Shown in pieces: positions 15,795 to 25,197 of a stretch of 64,000 bases of DNA. The DNA is from Opitutaceae bacterium EW11 (GTDB taxonomy: Bacteria > Verrucomicrobiota > Verrucomicrobiia > Opitutales > Opitutaceae): NCBI GenBank assembly GCA_003054665.1, contig QAYY01000001.1, positions 1,043,501 through 1,107,500 of the forward strand, read 5' to 3'. Made by a program: the position numbers and the translations under genes. Below the pieces are notes generated by a model that made no database searches, was not told where the DNA came from, and was given only the letters and a program-made list of their open reading frames with translations. Numbering within the stretch: position 1 is the stretch's first letter; the number at the start of each line of letters is the position of its first letter.

Positions 15795-16439
15795 TTACTG
15801 CACCACGAAATCGGAGAAGTAGACCTGCTCGGCGACTTTCTTGCCGAGCGACTGGTTATAGGCGCCGATCAGCTTCTCGCGGATGAGATTCTTGGCGCCC
15901 GCCTCCTCGAGATCGGTGAGGGAGAGGGACGAAAGCACGTTCAGGGTCACGTCGAGCAGTTGCGCCTTCTTGGCCTCGAATTGCCCGCGGAGAGTCTTGT
16001 CCGTGCCGGTGACGATGAAGGTGGTCTTGAGGTAGCGCGTGCCCATCGTGCCCGACAGGTTCACCACGATGTTGGTGAACTCGTAGGTGTTAGAACCGGC
16101 GTTGGCTTCGCCTTTCTTGCCCTTGCCTTCCTTGCCCTCTTCGCCGGAGCCCTCGGCCGAAGCCTCGGCCGCGGGAGCCGCGGCGGCGGCGTGCGGATCG
16201 ATCGGCGCGGCGAGTTCCTTCTTCAGCTGTGGAAGGAGGACAAATTGTCCGACCGCCCAACTGATCGCGGGAGCGAGAATCACCACCGCGATGAGCGGCA
16301 CGAAGGCCATGATGCCCTTGCCGCCGCTCTTTGCCGCCTCGGGAGCCGCGGCGGGAGCCTCTTTCGCAGCGGCAGCCGCAGGCGCTTCTTTCGCGGCGGC
16401 GGCGGGGGCGGGAGCAGAATCGGGTTTCGGGGCGGCCAT
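15795..16439 (-). CDS. fliL: Flagellar basal-body-associated protein FliL
   Basis: 214 residues. The N-terminal 40 residues are an Ala/Pro/Lys/Glu-rich cytoplasmic extension with near-repeats of KEAPAAA. One membrane helix follows (FVPLIAVVILAPAISWAVGQF, about 46-66), then an Ala/Gly/Glu-rich spacer and the FliL domain (NTYEFTNIVVNLSGTMGTRYLKTTFIV) ending KKVAEQVYFSDFVVQ, the conserved end. FliL surrounds and supports the stator. The long low-complexity parts are longer than in enteric FliL. Confidence 0.93.
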   Translation of the reverse strand: MAAPKPDSAPAPAAAAKEAPAAAAAKEAPAAAPEAAKSGGKGIMAFVPLIAVVILAPAISWAVGQFVLLPQLKKELAAPIDPHAAAAAPAAEASAEGSGEEGKEGKGKKGEANAGSNTYEFTNIVVNLSGTMGTRYLKTTFIVTGTDKTLRGQFEAKKAQLLDVTLNVLSSLSLTDLEEAGAKNLIREKLIGAYNQSLGKKVAEQVYFSDFVVQ

Positions 16440-16458
16440 GGGCTAGCGGATACGGCGG

Positions 16459-17313
16459 TTAGCGCTTCAAATTCACGATTTCCTCGAGCACCTGGTCGGA
16501 AACCGTGATCAGACGGGAGCTCGCCTGGAAGCTGCGCTGCGTGGAGATCATGTTGGCGAATTCGCCGGTGAGGTCGACGTTCGAAAGCTCGAGCGTGCTG
16601 CCCTGGATGTAGCCGAGGCCGTTGGAACCCGGGGCGTTCGACGCCGTGAGCGCGAGGCCGCCGATCGGTCCGGCAGCGGAGAAACCGGTGAACAGGTTGT
16701 CGCCTTTCTTCACCAGGGCGCTCGGGTCGGAATAGTTCTGGAGGAGGACCTGATTCGTGATGGCCGACGTGCCGTCCGAGTAGAACTCGGTCAGCTGGCC
16801 CTTGCTGTCGAAGCTGTACGACTGGAGCTGCGTGCCGGCCGGCGGCGTGGCGAGTTTGATGTTGCCCACGGTCGTCGGGGGCGTGCCACCGGAAAGGCCC
16901 TGCACGAAATAACCCTGCGAGGTGACGAGGTTGCCGTTGTCGTCCCAGCGGAAATTGCCGGAGCGGGTGGCGTACTCGGTGCCGTCGGGGGCGACGACGC
17001 GGAAGAAGCCGTTGCCCGAAACCGCGAGGTCGGTGCCGACGCCGGTCGGGTTCATGCCGCCCTGGCCGAAGTTGGTCGAGATGCCGGACACGCGCACGCC
17101 GGTGCCGACCTGGATGGCCGAGACGTTCGAGGTGCCCGCGCTGGACGGCGAGGAGACGCGAAGGGTGTTGCTGAAGCTGTCGGCAAACGACGTGGTGGAG
17201 GACTTGAAGCCCACCGTATTCACGTTGGCGATATTGTTGCCGATGACTTCGAGGTCTTTGGTGAAACTGCGGAGGGCGCTGATGCCCGAGCTGAGGGTAC
17301 CGATGAGTGACAT
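16459..17313 (-). CDS. flgE: Flagellar hook protein FlgE, short form
   Basis: 284 residues. N-terminus MSLIGTLSSGISALRSFTKD followed by VIGNNIANVNTVGFKSS, the axial-protein signature; then VGTDLAVSGNGFFRV, and C-terminus NVDLTGEFANMISTQRSFQASSRLITVSD. FlgE and FlgG share this architecture; location after flgD and before fliL argues for hook protein, and a true FlgG is encoded at 55889. It is short compared with enteric FlgE (about 400 residues), so the exposed outer hook domains are reduced. Confidence 0.92.
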   Translation of the reverse strand: MSLIGTLSSGISALRSFTKDLEVIGNNIANVNTVGFKSSTTSFADSFSNTLRVSSPSSAGTSNVSAIQVGTGVRVSGISTNFGQGGMNPTGVGTDLAVSGNGFFRVVAPDGTEYATRSGNFRWDDNGNLVTSQGYFVQGLSGGTPPTTVGNIKLATPPAGTQLQSYSFDSKGQLTEFYSDGTSAITNQVLLQNYSDPSALVKKGDNLFTGFSAAGPIGGLALTASNAPGSNGLGYIQGSTLELSNVDLTGEFANMISTQRSFQASSRLITVSDQVLEEIVNLKR

Positions 17314-17353
17314 GGCGGATGTTTGTTAAAGGCTTTGGTTTTGTGTTTCCGGC

Positions 17354-17794
17354 TCAGGCGGCGGGCACCGCGGCGGGCTCGATGTGGAGAATGGAGTCGA
17401 GCGAGTAGAGTTCGCCCTTGATCTCCACCTTCGGGGTGCCGTCGGTGGCGTCGACGCCCGTGACCGTGCCGGTCACTTCGGTGTCCTTGCTCTTCACCGT
17501 CACCTCGCGGCCGAGCAGCGTGCTGGCCGACATGAGATTCGAGCTGTAGCTGAGGGTGCTGAACCCCTTCACCATTTCCTGCGTCTGCTGCAGCGAGGAA
17601 AACTGGGCCATCTGCGCAATGAAGGAATTGTCGTCCATGGGTTTTTGGGGGTCTTGGTTAGCGAGCTGTACGGTGAGAAGTTTCAGGAAGTCCGACTGCC
17701 CGAGCTGCTTCGCAACGACGCGCGAACCGGTGTTGGCGGCATCGGCGGCGGTGTAAGGGTTGCCGGTGGTGGAATTGGTTGCTGGAACGGACAT
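17354..17794 (-). CDS. flgD: Hook-assembly scaffold (capping) protein FlgD
   Basis: 146 residues from the ATG at 17794; upstream frame is inside fliK. The conserved N-terminal FlgD region is clear: LGQSDFLKLLTVQLANQDPQ, then DDNSFIAQMAQFSSLQQTQEM. The C-terminal part (LLGREVTVKSKDTEVTGTV ... YSLDSILHIEP) is a short version; the FlgD Tudor-like/FnIII hybrid domain of enterics is trimmed. FlgD caps the growing hook. Followed by flgE. Confidence 0.95.
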   Translation of the reverse strand: MSVPATNSTTGNPYTAADAANTGSRVVAKQLGQSDFLKLLTVQLANQDPQKPMDDNSFIAQMAQFSSLQQTQEMVKGFSTLSYSSNLMSASTLLGREVTVKSKDTEVTGTVTGVDATDGTPKVEIKGELYSLDSILHIEPAAVPAA

Positions 17795-17804
17795 GGCGGT
17801 GGAT

Positions 17805-19442
17805 TCAGGCGATGGCGTGGAGATAACCGGCCGACTCGAGGCGCGAAGCCTGAGCCGAGGCGGAGGAGGCAGTCGTTGAAGGGGCGTTGCGCACCGAGCC
17901 CGAGACGGCGAGCCGCTCGAACGGCACGGACGATTCGGCCTGGCGCTGCTGGCGGGAGGTGTCGCCGCCGCCGAGCGAAAAGCCGGAGCTGGAACTGAAG
18001 AGCGGATCCGCGACGCGGTAGGGACGCTCGGCCGAGGACGACTGCGTCTGCCACTCGCGGGCGATGATGTCGCGGATCTCGGGCGAATCCGTGCGGAAGG
18101 TCGCCTGGACGGCGCCGTCGCGGTATTCAACCCGCACCGACAAACGATCGTTCTCGCCGAAATTGAACTTCACCTCGACCGAGTTGCGGTCGACCGCCCA
18201 GAGACCGTCGGCGATTTCGCGGATCTCGTGGACGAGTTGGCTGGCATGCGTCTGCGTGGCGGGAGAAGTCGAAGGCGTGGCGGAGAACTCCGTCGCGGCC
18301 GGGCTGCTCAATGCCGGGGTTCCGAACTGGACTTCGGCGGCGGCAGAGGGAGTTTTGCGCGATTCTTCGAACATGGGTTTTCCCCAGTTTGCAGCGGTCG
18401 TGCCAACGCGAGCGCTCGTCGCCTTAACTTCTTTATCCTCAGTCGTTAGGCTTGCATTTTTCCCTCGGACACCCGGGGTCTTACCCCCAGAAACCGCGGT
18501 CGAGGCGGGTTCCTCGGCAAGTTTTTCCCCAGGCCGCTGTGAGGCCTTGGCGGGCGCGGGGGCGCTTGCCGTCGCTGCCGCCGTGGCGACAACCGGGGCG
18601 TCAGGCTGGGCGGCAGAGCTTGCCGGGGTCGCCGGGACGGTCGGATCGGCCGCTGGCGACGGGGTCGTAGAAGCATCCGAAGCCTGCGGGGCGGCCGACG
18701 TCGGGAGATTCGGCTGCGTCTTCTGCGCGGACGCGGCTTCTTTCACGCCGTAGGCGTTGGTCACGGCGCGCGCCGGGGTCGTTGGCGCCGGGGTTGCGGC
18801 AGCGGTGGCAACTGTCGGGTCCTGGTTTGCCGAAACGGCCGGAGCGGCGACGCCGGGCGTGGCGGACGCCGGAAGCTGGGCCGTCGCAACGGCGGGTGCG
18901 GAGGCGGGATTCGCGGCGGCGCTGTCCACAACGGCGGCGCCGGCGGCCTTGCCGTCGGTCGACTGGGCAGAAGCTGCCGGGTTCTGCACCGGGCCGGGAA
19001 GATTGTATTCAAGAACCGCTACGCCCTGCGCGAGCATCTGCGGCACGCTGCGGCCCGCGGCGCCGACCGGCGTCAGGTCCGAGTCGCCCGCCTGGGCGGC
19101 CGGTGCCGGCTGGGGTTGCGTCGCGACCGCAGCAGCTGGAACCGAAATTCCGAGGGACGCCATCAGGACGATTTGCTCCGGCGTGAGCGGAGCGGCAGGG
19201 GCGGTATCCGTGTCGAGCTTCTCGTCCGCGGCCTTGTCTTCGGACGCGGCTGGAGTGGAAACGGAATCGTTGTTGGCAGCGGCGGCAGGAGTGTCGCCGG
19301 CCTGGGCAAGCACGGTATCGAACGTCGGTGCGTTCGGATCGGCGGGACGCGACGCGCCGGCGCCGGGGAGTGCTGCGTTTGAGGCAGCAGCGGCGGCGGC
19401 GGAAGCGTCAGGAGTGAAAAAGCTGGAGCACGGAGGCGACAT
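17805..19442 (-). CDS. fliK: Flagellar hook-length control protein FliK
   Basis: 545 residues. The first 370 residues are a low-complexity Ala/Pro/Thr/Ser stretch without regular repeats, as expected for an exported molecular ruler. The conserved C-terminal domain follows (about 400-470): LVHEIREIADGLWAVDRNSVEVKFNFGE, VRVEYRDGAVQATFRTDSPEIRDIIAREW. FliK measures hook length and triggers the FlhB switch at NPTH. Starts with ATG at 19442; 120 bp of untranslated sequence separate it from the MotE-like gene. Confidence 0.9.
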   Translation of the reverse strand: MSPPCSSFFTPDASAAAAAASNAALPGAGASRPADPNAPTFDTVLAQAGDTPAAAANNDSVSTPAASEDKAADEKLDTDTAPAAPLTPEQIVLMASLGISVPAAAVATQPQPAPAAQAGDSDLTPVGAAGRSVPQMLAQGVAVLEYNLPGPVQNPAASAQSTDGKAAGAAVVDSAAANPASAPAVATAQLPASATPGVAAPAVSANQDPTVATAAATPAPTTPARAVTNAYGVKEAASAQKTQPNLPTSAAPQASDASTTPSPAADPTVPATPASSAAQPDAPVVATAAATASAPAPAKASQRPGEKLAEEPASTAVSGGKTPGVRGKNASLTTEDKEVKATSARVGTTAANWGKPMFEESRKTPSAAAEVQFGTPALSSPAATEFSATPSTSPATQTHASQLVHEIREIADGLWAVDRNSVEVKFNFGENDRLSVRVEYRDGAVQATFRTDSPEIRDIIAREWQTQSSSAERPYRVADPLFSSSSGFSLGGGDTSRQQRQAESSVPFERLAVSGSVRNAPSTTASSASAQASRLESAGYLHAIA

Positions 19443-19562
19443 GAGAGCGGGTTACCCTTCCCTGGGCGAGACGCTCGCGCCATCCGTGGTGCGAGGATTG
19501 AGACTGAAACGCGCCGGAGCGCGTGGCCGAGAGGCCGTTGATAAAAAAGAGCGGAGCTGGAT

Positions 19563-20174
19563 CTAGGGCGCGGTTTTACCGGCCTTGATCAGACGGAGTT
19601 TTTCGGAAAGGGCCGCGGCGCGCTTTCCCATGGCGGGATCGGTCGCGGCCTGTTTCGTCATTTCCTCGAAGAGCGGGCTGACGACGTCGGTCTTCATCAG
19701 GCTGAGAAGTTTCGCGACGCTGAGGTCGTCCATCTCCTTGAAGATCGTGAGCGTGGCCTTCGGGGTGAGATTGCTGTACATCGCGGCGAGCGATTTGAGG
19801 TTCTTCAACTCGTCCGCCTGGATCTCGATCATCTTGTTGCCGATATCGGCGCGCAGCGTTTCGAGTTCCTGGCGCTGCTTGAGCAGCTCCTGCTTTTCGG
19901 CGACGAGCCGGGCCTCGCGGGCGGCGAGTTCCTCCTCGCGCTTTTTCACCACCGCGCGGCCGTCCTTGAGTTCGGACGCAAGGTTCTCGATCTCGATCGT
20001 CCAGAAATCCCAGGGCGCTTCCGGCCGGTTCGCGTTGACCGCCTTCACCCTCGCCTCGCGGGCGGCGCGGATCAGCGGTTTGGCCGCGCGGTAGAACATG
20101 CCCACGCCGGTGCCCACCCCGAGCAGCAGCCCGAGGACGAGCAGGACGATCGGATTGGACGCGAGTTTGTTCAT
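19563..20174 (-). CDS. MotE-like flagellar membrane coiled-coil protein
   Basis: 203 residues. One N-terminal membrane helix (NPIVLLVLGLLLGVGTGVGMFY, about 6-28), then a long coiled coil (AVVKKREEELAAREARLVAEKQ and following, about 75-125), then an MgtE-N-like C-terminal domain (LKSLAAMYSNLTPKATLTIFKEM ... AKLLSLMKTDVVSPLFEEM). This is the arrangement of MotE/FliG-like chaperones found between fliJ and fliK in many bacteria. It may support stator or FliK/FliJ function; here it overlaps fliJ by 4 bp (ATGA). Confidence 0.8.
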   Translation of the reverse strand: MNKLASNPIVLLVLGLLLGVGTGVGMFYRAAKPLIRAAREARVKAVNANRPEAPWDFWTIEIENLASELKDGRAVVKKREEELAAREARLVAEKQELLKQRQELETLRADIGNKMIEIQADELKNLKSLAAMYSNLTPKATLTIFKEMDDLSVAKLLSLMKTDVVSPLFEEMTKQAATDPAMGKRAAALSEKLRLIKAGKTAP

Positions 20175-20623
20175 GAAGCTTTGGCGTGGCGGGCGGCGAG
20201 GGCGCTCGCGCGGTCATCCATCGCGAGCTGGTTCTCGCGTTCCACTTCGTGCAGGTAGGCCTGCTTCGCCTTCGTCTCGAGGTTCTCGATCACGCGCACA
20301 TCCCGGCGCGCCTCGAGCCAGGCTTGGCGGGCGGCTTCGAGCGCGGTGCGGGCCTTGGCGACCTCCGCTTCGGCCTTGGTGGCGTTGATCGTCTCCTGCT
20401 TCAGGGCGTTGAGGAACGACACCTGGTCGCCTGCGCGAAACGCGTTTCCGCGGTCGGAAAGCAGGATCTCCTGAAACTGGCGGATGCGGTCCCGGATCGC
20501 GCGAAGATGCTGTTCCGCCTCGACAAACACCTGCACCGCCTTCGAGAAGGCCTCGCGGGCTCGCAGCTCCGCGAGCGAACGCACCGTGGCTACCGACCGG
20601 AGGGGAAAACGGAATTTCTTCAT
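20171..20623 (-). CDS. fliJ: Flagellar export protein FliJ
   Basis: 150 residues, almost entirely alpha-helical coiled coil: KKFRFPLRSVATVRSLAELRAREA at the N-terminus (the FliJ start pattern) and a middle TKAEAEVAKARTALEAARQAWLEARRD. FliJ acts as the central stalk of the FliI ATPase ring. It overlaps fliI by 4 bp at the start and the MotE-like gene at the end. Confidence 0.92.
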   Translation of the reverse strand: MKKFRFPLRSVATVRSLAELRAREAFSKAVQVFVEAEQHLRAIRDRIRQFQEILLSDRGNAFRAGDQVSFLNALKQETINATKAEAEVAKARTALEAARQAWLEARRDVRVIENLETKAKQAYLHEVERENQLAMDDRASALAARHAKAS

Positions 20624-21939
20624 GAGACGATGCGCTTGAGGTTGGCGAAGCTGTCGGACCGGGGGACCCGCTCGTCCACCGACTGGCGAAGGAAGGATTT
20701 CATCGGCGCATACAGCGCCACCGCGCGGTCGAGCTCGGCGTTGGTGCCCTTCTGGTAGGCGCCGATTGTCACCAGATCTTCATTACGGCGGTAAACCGCG
20801 AGGTGCTCGCGGGCGCGGGCCGCGGTTTCGACCTCCTCCGGCGTGCAGACGTCGCGGGTCAGACGGCTGATGCTCTCGAGCACGTCGATCGCCGGATAGT
20901 GGTTGGCGTGCGCCAGGGCGCGGGAAAGCACGATGTGCCCGTCGAGGATGCCTCGGACGGCGTCCGCCACGGGCTCGTTCATGTCGTCGCCCTCGACGAG
21001 CACGGTGTAGAGCGCGGTGATCGCGCCGACCTCGCCGGCGCCGGAACGCTCCAGAAGGCGGGGCAAGAGGGCAAAGACGGAGGGCGTGTAACCGCGGGTG
21101 GCGGGCGGCTCGCCGACGGCCAGTCCGATTTCGCGCTGGGCCATGGCGAAGCGCGTGACGGAGTCCATCAGGAGGAGAACGTTCTTGCCGGCATCGCGGT
21201 AGGCCTCGGCGATGGACGTCGCGGTGAACGCGGCGCGCAGGCGGAGCGGCGCGGGCGTGTCGCTGGTCGCGACCACCACCACGGCGCGGGCCAGACCCTC
21301 GGGGCCGAGGTCCTTCTCGATGAATTCGCGGACTTCGCGGCCACGTTCGCCCACCAGAGCGATGACAACGACGTCGGCCTCGGCGCCGCGCGCAATCATG
21401 CCCATGAGCGTCGACTTGCCGACGCCGGAACCGGCGAAAAGACCGAGTCGCTGGCCGCGACCGAACGGGATGAACGTATCGATGGCGCGGACACCGGTGA
21501 CAAAGGGATCGCTGATGCGCTGGCGGCGCAGCGGATGCGGCGGACGGGCGTTGCCCTCGGTGCGGGCGGCGGGCAGCAGGCCCAAGCCGTCGTAGGGTTT
21601 GCCCAGGGCGTCGAGCACGCGGCCCATCAGTTGCGGGCCCGGGAGCGGCAGCGGCGGGCGGTCGCTGGCGGCGACTTCGCAGCCGGCGTGGAGTCCGGCG
21701 GTCTCGCCGAGCGGCATGAGCAGCACGCGCTCGCCGCGGAAGCCGACGACTTCGGCGGTGACGGAGAAATTGTCGCGCTCGGAGCGCAGCTGGCAGAGCT
21801 CGCCCAGCCCGACGTTCGGGCCTTCTGACTCGATGATCAGCCCCGTCACGGCGGTGACGTGCCCCAGGCGGCGCGCGGCCGGGAGCGAGCGCACCTGGGT
21901 GCGCAAGGCTTCGATCATGGGGGCTACGGAGGAGGTCAT
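20620..21939 (-). CDS. fliI: Flagellum-specific ATPase FliI
   Basis: 439 residues. F1-beta-like ATPase with Walker A GSGVGKST (residues about 168-175), Walker B VLLLMDSVTRFAMAQREIG, and the family stretch ALVGERGREVREFIEKDLG. It drives unfolding or release of export substrates at the base of the export gate, with FliH and FliJ. Start at ATG 21939, 12 bp after the fliH stop. Confidence 0.98.
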   Translation of the reverse strand: MTSSVAPMIEALRTQVRSLPAARRLGHVTAVTGLIIESEGPNVGLGELCQLRSERDNFSVTAEVVGFRGERVLLMPLGETAGLHAGCEVAASDRPPLPLPGPQLMGRVLDALGKPYDGLGLLPAARTEGNARPPHPLRRQRISDPFVTGVRAIDTFIPFGRGQRLGLFAGSGVGKSTLMGMIARGAEADVVVIALVGERGREVREFIEKDLGPEGLARAVVVVATSDTPAPLRLRAAFTATSIAEAYRDAGKNVLLLMDSVTRFAMAQREIGLAVGEPPATRGYTPSVFALLPRLLERSGAGEVGAITALYTVLVEGDDMNEPVADAVRGILDGHIVLSRALAHANHYPAIDVLESISRLTRDVCTPEEVETAARAREHLAVYRRNEDLVTIGAYQKGTNAELDRAVALYAPMKSFLRQSVDERVPRSDSFANLKRIVS

Positions 21940-21951
21940 CGCGGCGGGAAA

Positions 21952-22533
21952 TCAGGCGCTCAGGAGCTCGCGCGAGAGGGCTTCCAGTTTCGCCTGGCGG
22001 CGGGCGTCGGTCAGGCCGAACCGGCTGCGCACCTGGCAGTCGCCGGGTCCAAGCGTAGCGTCGGAGGTGATACGCAGGCCCGGGTAGCGGGTCTTCCAGT
22101 CGGGGGAAAGCTGGTCGAGCAGTCCGGCGTCGCGGGGCGAAAGAAAGAGCTCGAGGTTGTCCCGCTCGGGATAGAGCTGCGAAAGGGTTTCCTCGCAGAG
22201 GCGCTGCACCTGCTCCGGGGTGGGCTCGAAGCCGGCGAGGAGCCGGCGGGCGATCTCGACCGCGAGGGACGGCAGCGTCTCCTGAAGTTGCGAGAGAAGG
22301 TCGACCTCGACTGCGGCGAGCTTCTGGAAGAGGCCTTCCTGGAGCGCCTGCACCTCGGCCCGAAACTCGACCAGCTGCTGATTCGCGAAGGAGCGGGTGG
22401 CCTCGGTGCCTTCCTGGTAGGCCTTGGCGCGGATCTCGGCGACTTCAGTTTCGGTGTAGAGACGGCCCGCGTTGGCGACGGTGGCGCCGGAGAGCGGGCG
22501 GTCGAACTGGACGATCTTGCGGTAGGGGCTCAC
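21952..22533 (-). CDS. fliH: Flagellar assembly protein FliH
   Basis: 193 residues with a GTG start at 22533. N-terminal part MSPYRKIVQFDRPLSGATV, a helical middle (AYQEGTEATRSFANQQLVEFRAEVQAL) and a C-terminal FliH/V-ATPase-E-like domain (LLSQLQETLPSLAVEIARRLL ... DNLELFLSPRDAGLL). FliH regulates FliI and tethers it to the C-ring. Between fliG and fliI as usual. Confidence 0.93.
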   Translation of the reverse strand: MSPYRKIVQFDRPLSGATVANAGRLYTETEVAEIRAKAYQEGTEATRSFANQQLVEFRAEVQALQEGLFQKLAAVEVDLLSQLQETLPSLAVEIARRLLAGFEPTPEQVQRLCEETLSQLYPERDNLELFLSPRDAGLLDQLSPDWKTRYPGLRITSDATLGPGDCQVRSRFGLTDARRQAKLEALSRELLSA

Positions 22534-22564
22534 GCGGAAAAGCGGCGGAGGGTTGGGGAGCGGT

Positions 22565-23587
22565 TCAGGCGATCAGCGCGCCTTCGTTGCCGCCGTCCAG
22601 CGAGATGGAGCCTTCCTCCTCGAGACGACGGACGACCTGGATGATGGCGTCCTGGGAAACTTCGACGTCCTTCAAGCGCACCGGACCGAGCATGCTGATT
22701 TCGTCGCGCAGGCTCTCCGCCGCGCGCTTGGAGATCGCGTTGTAGATCTTTTCCTTCAGCGCCTCGCTGGCCGACTTCATCGAGATCGCGAGATTCGCCG
22801 AGTCGACTTCGCGCAGCACGCGCTGCAGGTCCTGAGCCGCCAGGCGGCCGAGGTCCTCGAAGCTGAACATCTTCTTGCGAATCGCGGCGCCGAGGCTGGC
22901 GTTCCGCTCTTCGAGGCGGGCCAGCAGGCTCTTCGACGTTTCCTTGTCGATGCCGTTGAGGAGATCCGCCACCGCGCGCACGCCGCCGGAGCGGTGGTAG
23001 GTCGGGCGGACCTTGTTGTCGAAATGCTTGCTGAGATTCCGGACGATCTTGCTCACCAGATCCAGCGAGGTGCTGTCGATCGTGCCGAGCCGCTCCACGA
23101 CTTCCTCGCGGAGGTCCGGATTGAGCAGGGCGAAGATCTGCGCGGACTTGGTGCCCTCGAGGTACGAGAGGACGAACGAAATCGTCTGGGGCTGCTCGTT
23201 CTTGATGAGGTTGTAGATCTGCCGCGCCTCCATCTCGGAGATTTCCTTGATCACCTCGACGGCCGTGCCGGCGGGCCCGAGTCGTCCGATGATCGAACCG
23301 GCCTTGTAGTCGCCGCGGGCGATTTCGAGCGTCCGGCGGGCATAGTCGAGTCCGCCGAGGGTGGCGGCGATGCTCTCGCCGATCACCGGGGAAAATTCTT
23401 CCAGGGCCCGTTCCTTCAACCCTTCCGAGACCATCGAGAACTGGGCCATCTCGCGGCAGACGATCTCGATCTCCGTGTCGTCGAAATGCCGCAGCACCTC
23501 GGCGGCCGCCTCAGGGCCGATGACGATGAGGAAGATCGCGAGCTTCTGATGCCGCGAGAGCTTGTTGAATTCCGCTTCGGTCGACAT
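22565..23587 (-). CDS. fliG: Flagellar motor switch protein FliG
   Basis: 340 residues. N-terminal FliF-binding domain (LSRHQKLAIFLIVIGPEAAAEVLRHF), middle domain with the EHPQ-like patch as NEQPQTISFVLSYLE, and C-terminal torque domain (FSFEDLGRLAAQDLQRVLREVD) with the charged residues that contact MotA. Length is normal. It follows fliF with 7 bp between. Confidence 0.97.
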   Translation of the reverse strand: MSTEAEFNKLSRHQKLAIFLIVIGPEAAAEVLRHFDDTEIEIVCREMAQFSMVSEGLKERALEEFSPVIGESIAATLGGLDYARRTLEIARGDYKAGSIIGRLGPAGTAVEVIKEISEMEARQIYNLIKNEQPQTISFVLSYLEGTKSAQIFALLNPDLREEVVERLGTIDSTSLDLVSKIVRNLSKHFDNKVRPTYHRSGGVRAVADLLNGIDKETSKSLLARLEERNASLGAAIRKKMFSFEDLGRLAAQDLQRVLREVDSANLAISMKSASEALKEKIYNAISKRAAESLRDEISMLGPVRLKDVEVSQDAIIQVVRRLEEEGSISLDGGNEGALIA

Positions 23588-23594
23588 GGCTGGA

Positions 23595-25163
23595 TCAGGA
23601 CTTCTTCACCGCGACCCAATCGCGGAGCGCCGTGCCGATGTTCGCCGGCTTCTGGCGGATGAGTTCGTTCAAGATCTCGGGCGAAAGGGCGCCGTTGGTC
23701 TGAAGCGCGCGCTTCGTCGCATCGGGCGGCTCGCGGAGCAGCTCCATCGGGACGGGCTCGATTTTCTGCTTCTTCAGCATCTTCCAGAAGACGAAGAGCA
23801 CCAGGAGGGCGGCGCCGACGCCGACGTAGCGGCTCGCGGTTTCGAGCCAGCCCTGCACGCGGGTCTCGCTCTGGATCTGCTGGATCTGCTGGGAAATGGG
23901 TTCGGTCTGGAAGGCGACTTCCTGCAGGCTCACGAGGCTGTCGACCGACTGTCCGGGCTGGGCCTTGAGGCCGAGGGCGTTGACCACGACCTGCTTCAGG
24001 GCGGCGAGCTCCTCCGCGCTGCGCTTGAGCGGCTTGCCGTCGGAGCCGACGCCGCGTTCGGCGACGAACACCGAGGCGGTGAGGCTGCGGACCGTGCCGG
24101 GCATCCGTGTAATGTTGGTCACACTACGGCCAATCTCGTATGAGGTCGTGCGGTTCTTGCGATTCGACTCGGTGACCTGCGTGGGCTTGGTCTGCTGTTC
24201 GGCCGCGCCGCCGGCCTTTTCCGGCGTGTTCGCGGAAATGCCGACCGCACCGCCGGCGCGAGCCTCGGTGGAATTGGAAGTGTCTTCCGTGACCGTCTGG
24301 CTGCGCACCACCTGGCCCTCGGGATCGTACTTCTCCTGCATCAAGCTCGTGGATTCGGTCTCGATCTCCGCGGAGACGCGGACGATGGCGTTGTTCGCGC
24401 CGACCACCGGGACGAGCATGCTCTCCACCTTCTTGGCGAGGTAGTCCTCCACCTGCTGGCGGTAACGCATCTGGCTCGAGGCGGTGCCGAGCGTCGGATC
24501 CTGCTTCAATTCCTCGGAAAGGACGTGGCCCCGCTGGTCGACGACCGCGACTTGGTCGGGCTGCAGGCCCTGAACCGCGTTGGCGACGAGGTTGCGGACG
24601 GCGTTCACGGCGTCCGGATCCATGCGGTTGCGCGCGAGTTCGACGAAGACCGACGCCGTCGGCTTGATGTTCTGGTCGGTGAGGAGGAGCCGGTTTTCCG
24701 GCTGCACGATCATCACCCGGGCGCTGCGCACGCCGTCGAGTTGGGAAATGGTGCGGGCCAGTTCGCCCTGCAGGGCACGGAGGTAATTCGTCCGCTGGAC
24801 GAAATCGCTGAGGCCGAACTGGCCCTTGTCGAAGATTTCAAAACCCACGCCGTCGCCGCTCGGAACGCCCTTCGAGGCGAGCTCCATGCGGAGGCGGTAA
24901 ACCTGGTCGGAGGGAACGTAAACCGTGCTGCCGCCGCCGAGAACCTTGTGCGGAATGTTCTGCGCCTGGAGCTGGCTGATGATCGCCGCGGCATCTTTTT
25001 CCGAGAGGCGCCCGTAGAGCAGCTGCATGTCGGGCCGGCGGGACCAGAAGACGAGGGCCACCATGCCGGCGAGCAGCACGCAGGCCGCGATGGCGAGCGA
25101 TACGCGCTGGTTCAGGCCGAGTTCCTTCCAGAGGGAAAGCAGGGATTGGGAGAAATTTTTCAT
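23595..25163 (-). CDS. fliF: Flagellar MS-ring protein FliF
   Basis: 522 residues. Two membrane helices: residues about 20-40 (VSLAIAACVLLAGMVALVFW) and about 440-460 (YVGVGAALLVLFVFWKML). Between them are the ring-building motifs (DMQLLYGRLSEKDAAAIISQL; ALQGELARTISQLDGVRSAR, the YscJ/FliF signature) and a Ser/Thr/Ala-rich loop. The C-terminus (LNELIRQKPANIGTALRDWV) binds FliG. FliF is the first ring to assemble. Confidence 0.97.
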   Translation of the reverse strand: MKNFSQSLLSLWKELGLNQRVSLAIAACVLLAGMVALVFWSRRPDMQLLYGRLSEKDAAAIISQLQAQNIPHKVLGGGSTVYVPSDQVYRLRMELASKGVPSGDGVGFEIFDKGQFGLSDFVQRTNYLRALQGELARTISQLDGVRSARVMIVQPENRLLLTDQNIKPTASVFVELARNRMDPDAVNAVRNLVANAVQGLQPDQVAVVDQRGHVLSEELKQDPTLGTASSQMRYRQQVEDYLAKKVESMLVPVVGANNAIVRVSAEIETESTSLMQEKYDPEGQVVRSQTVTEDTSNSTEARAGGAVGISANTPEKAGGAAEQQTKPTQVTESNRKNRTTSYEIGRSVTNITRMPGTVRSLTASVFVAERGVGSDGKPLKRSAEELAALKQVVVNALGLKAQPGQSVDSLVSLQEVAFQTEPISQQIQQIQSETRVQGWLETASRYVGVGAALLVLFVFWKMLKKQKIEPVPMELLREPPDATKRALQTNGALSPEILNELIRQKPANIGTALRDWVAVKKS

Positions 25164-25197
25164 CGAGCGAGGGACGGGCGACGAGGAAGGGGATCAA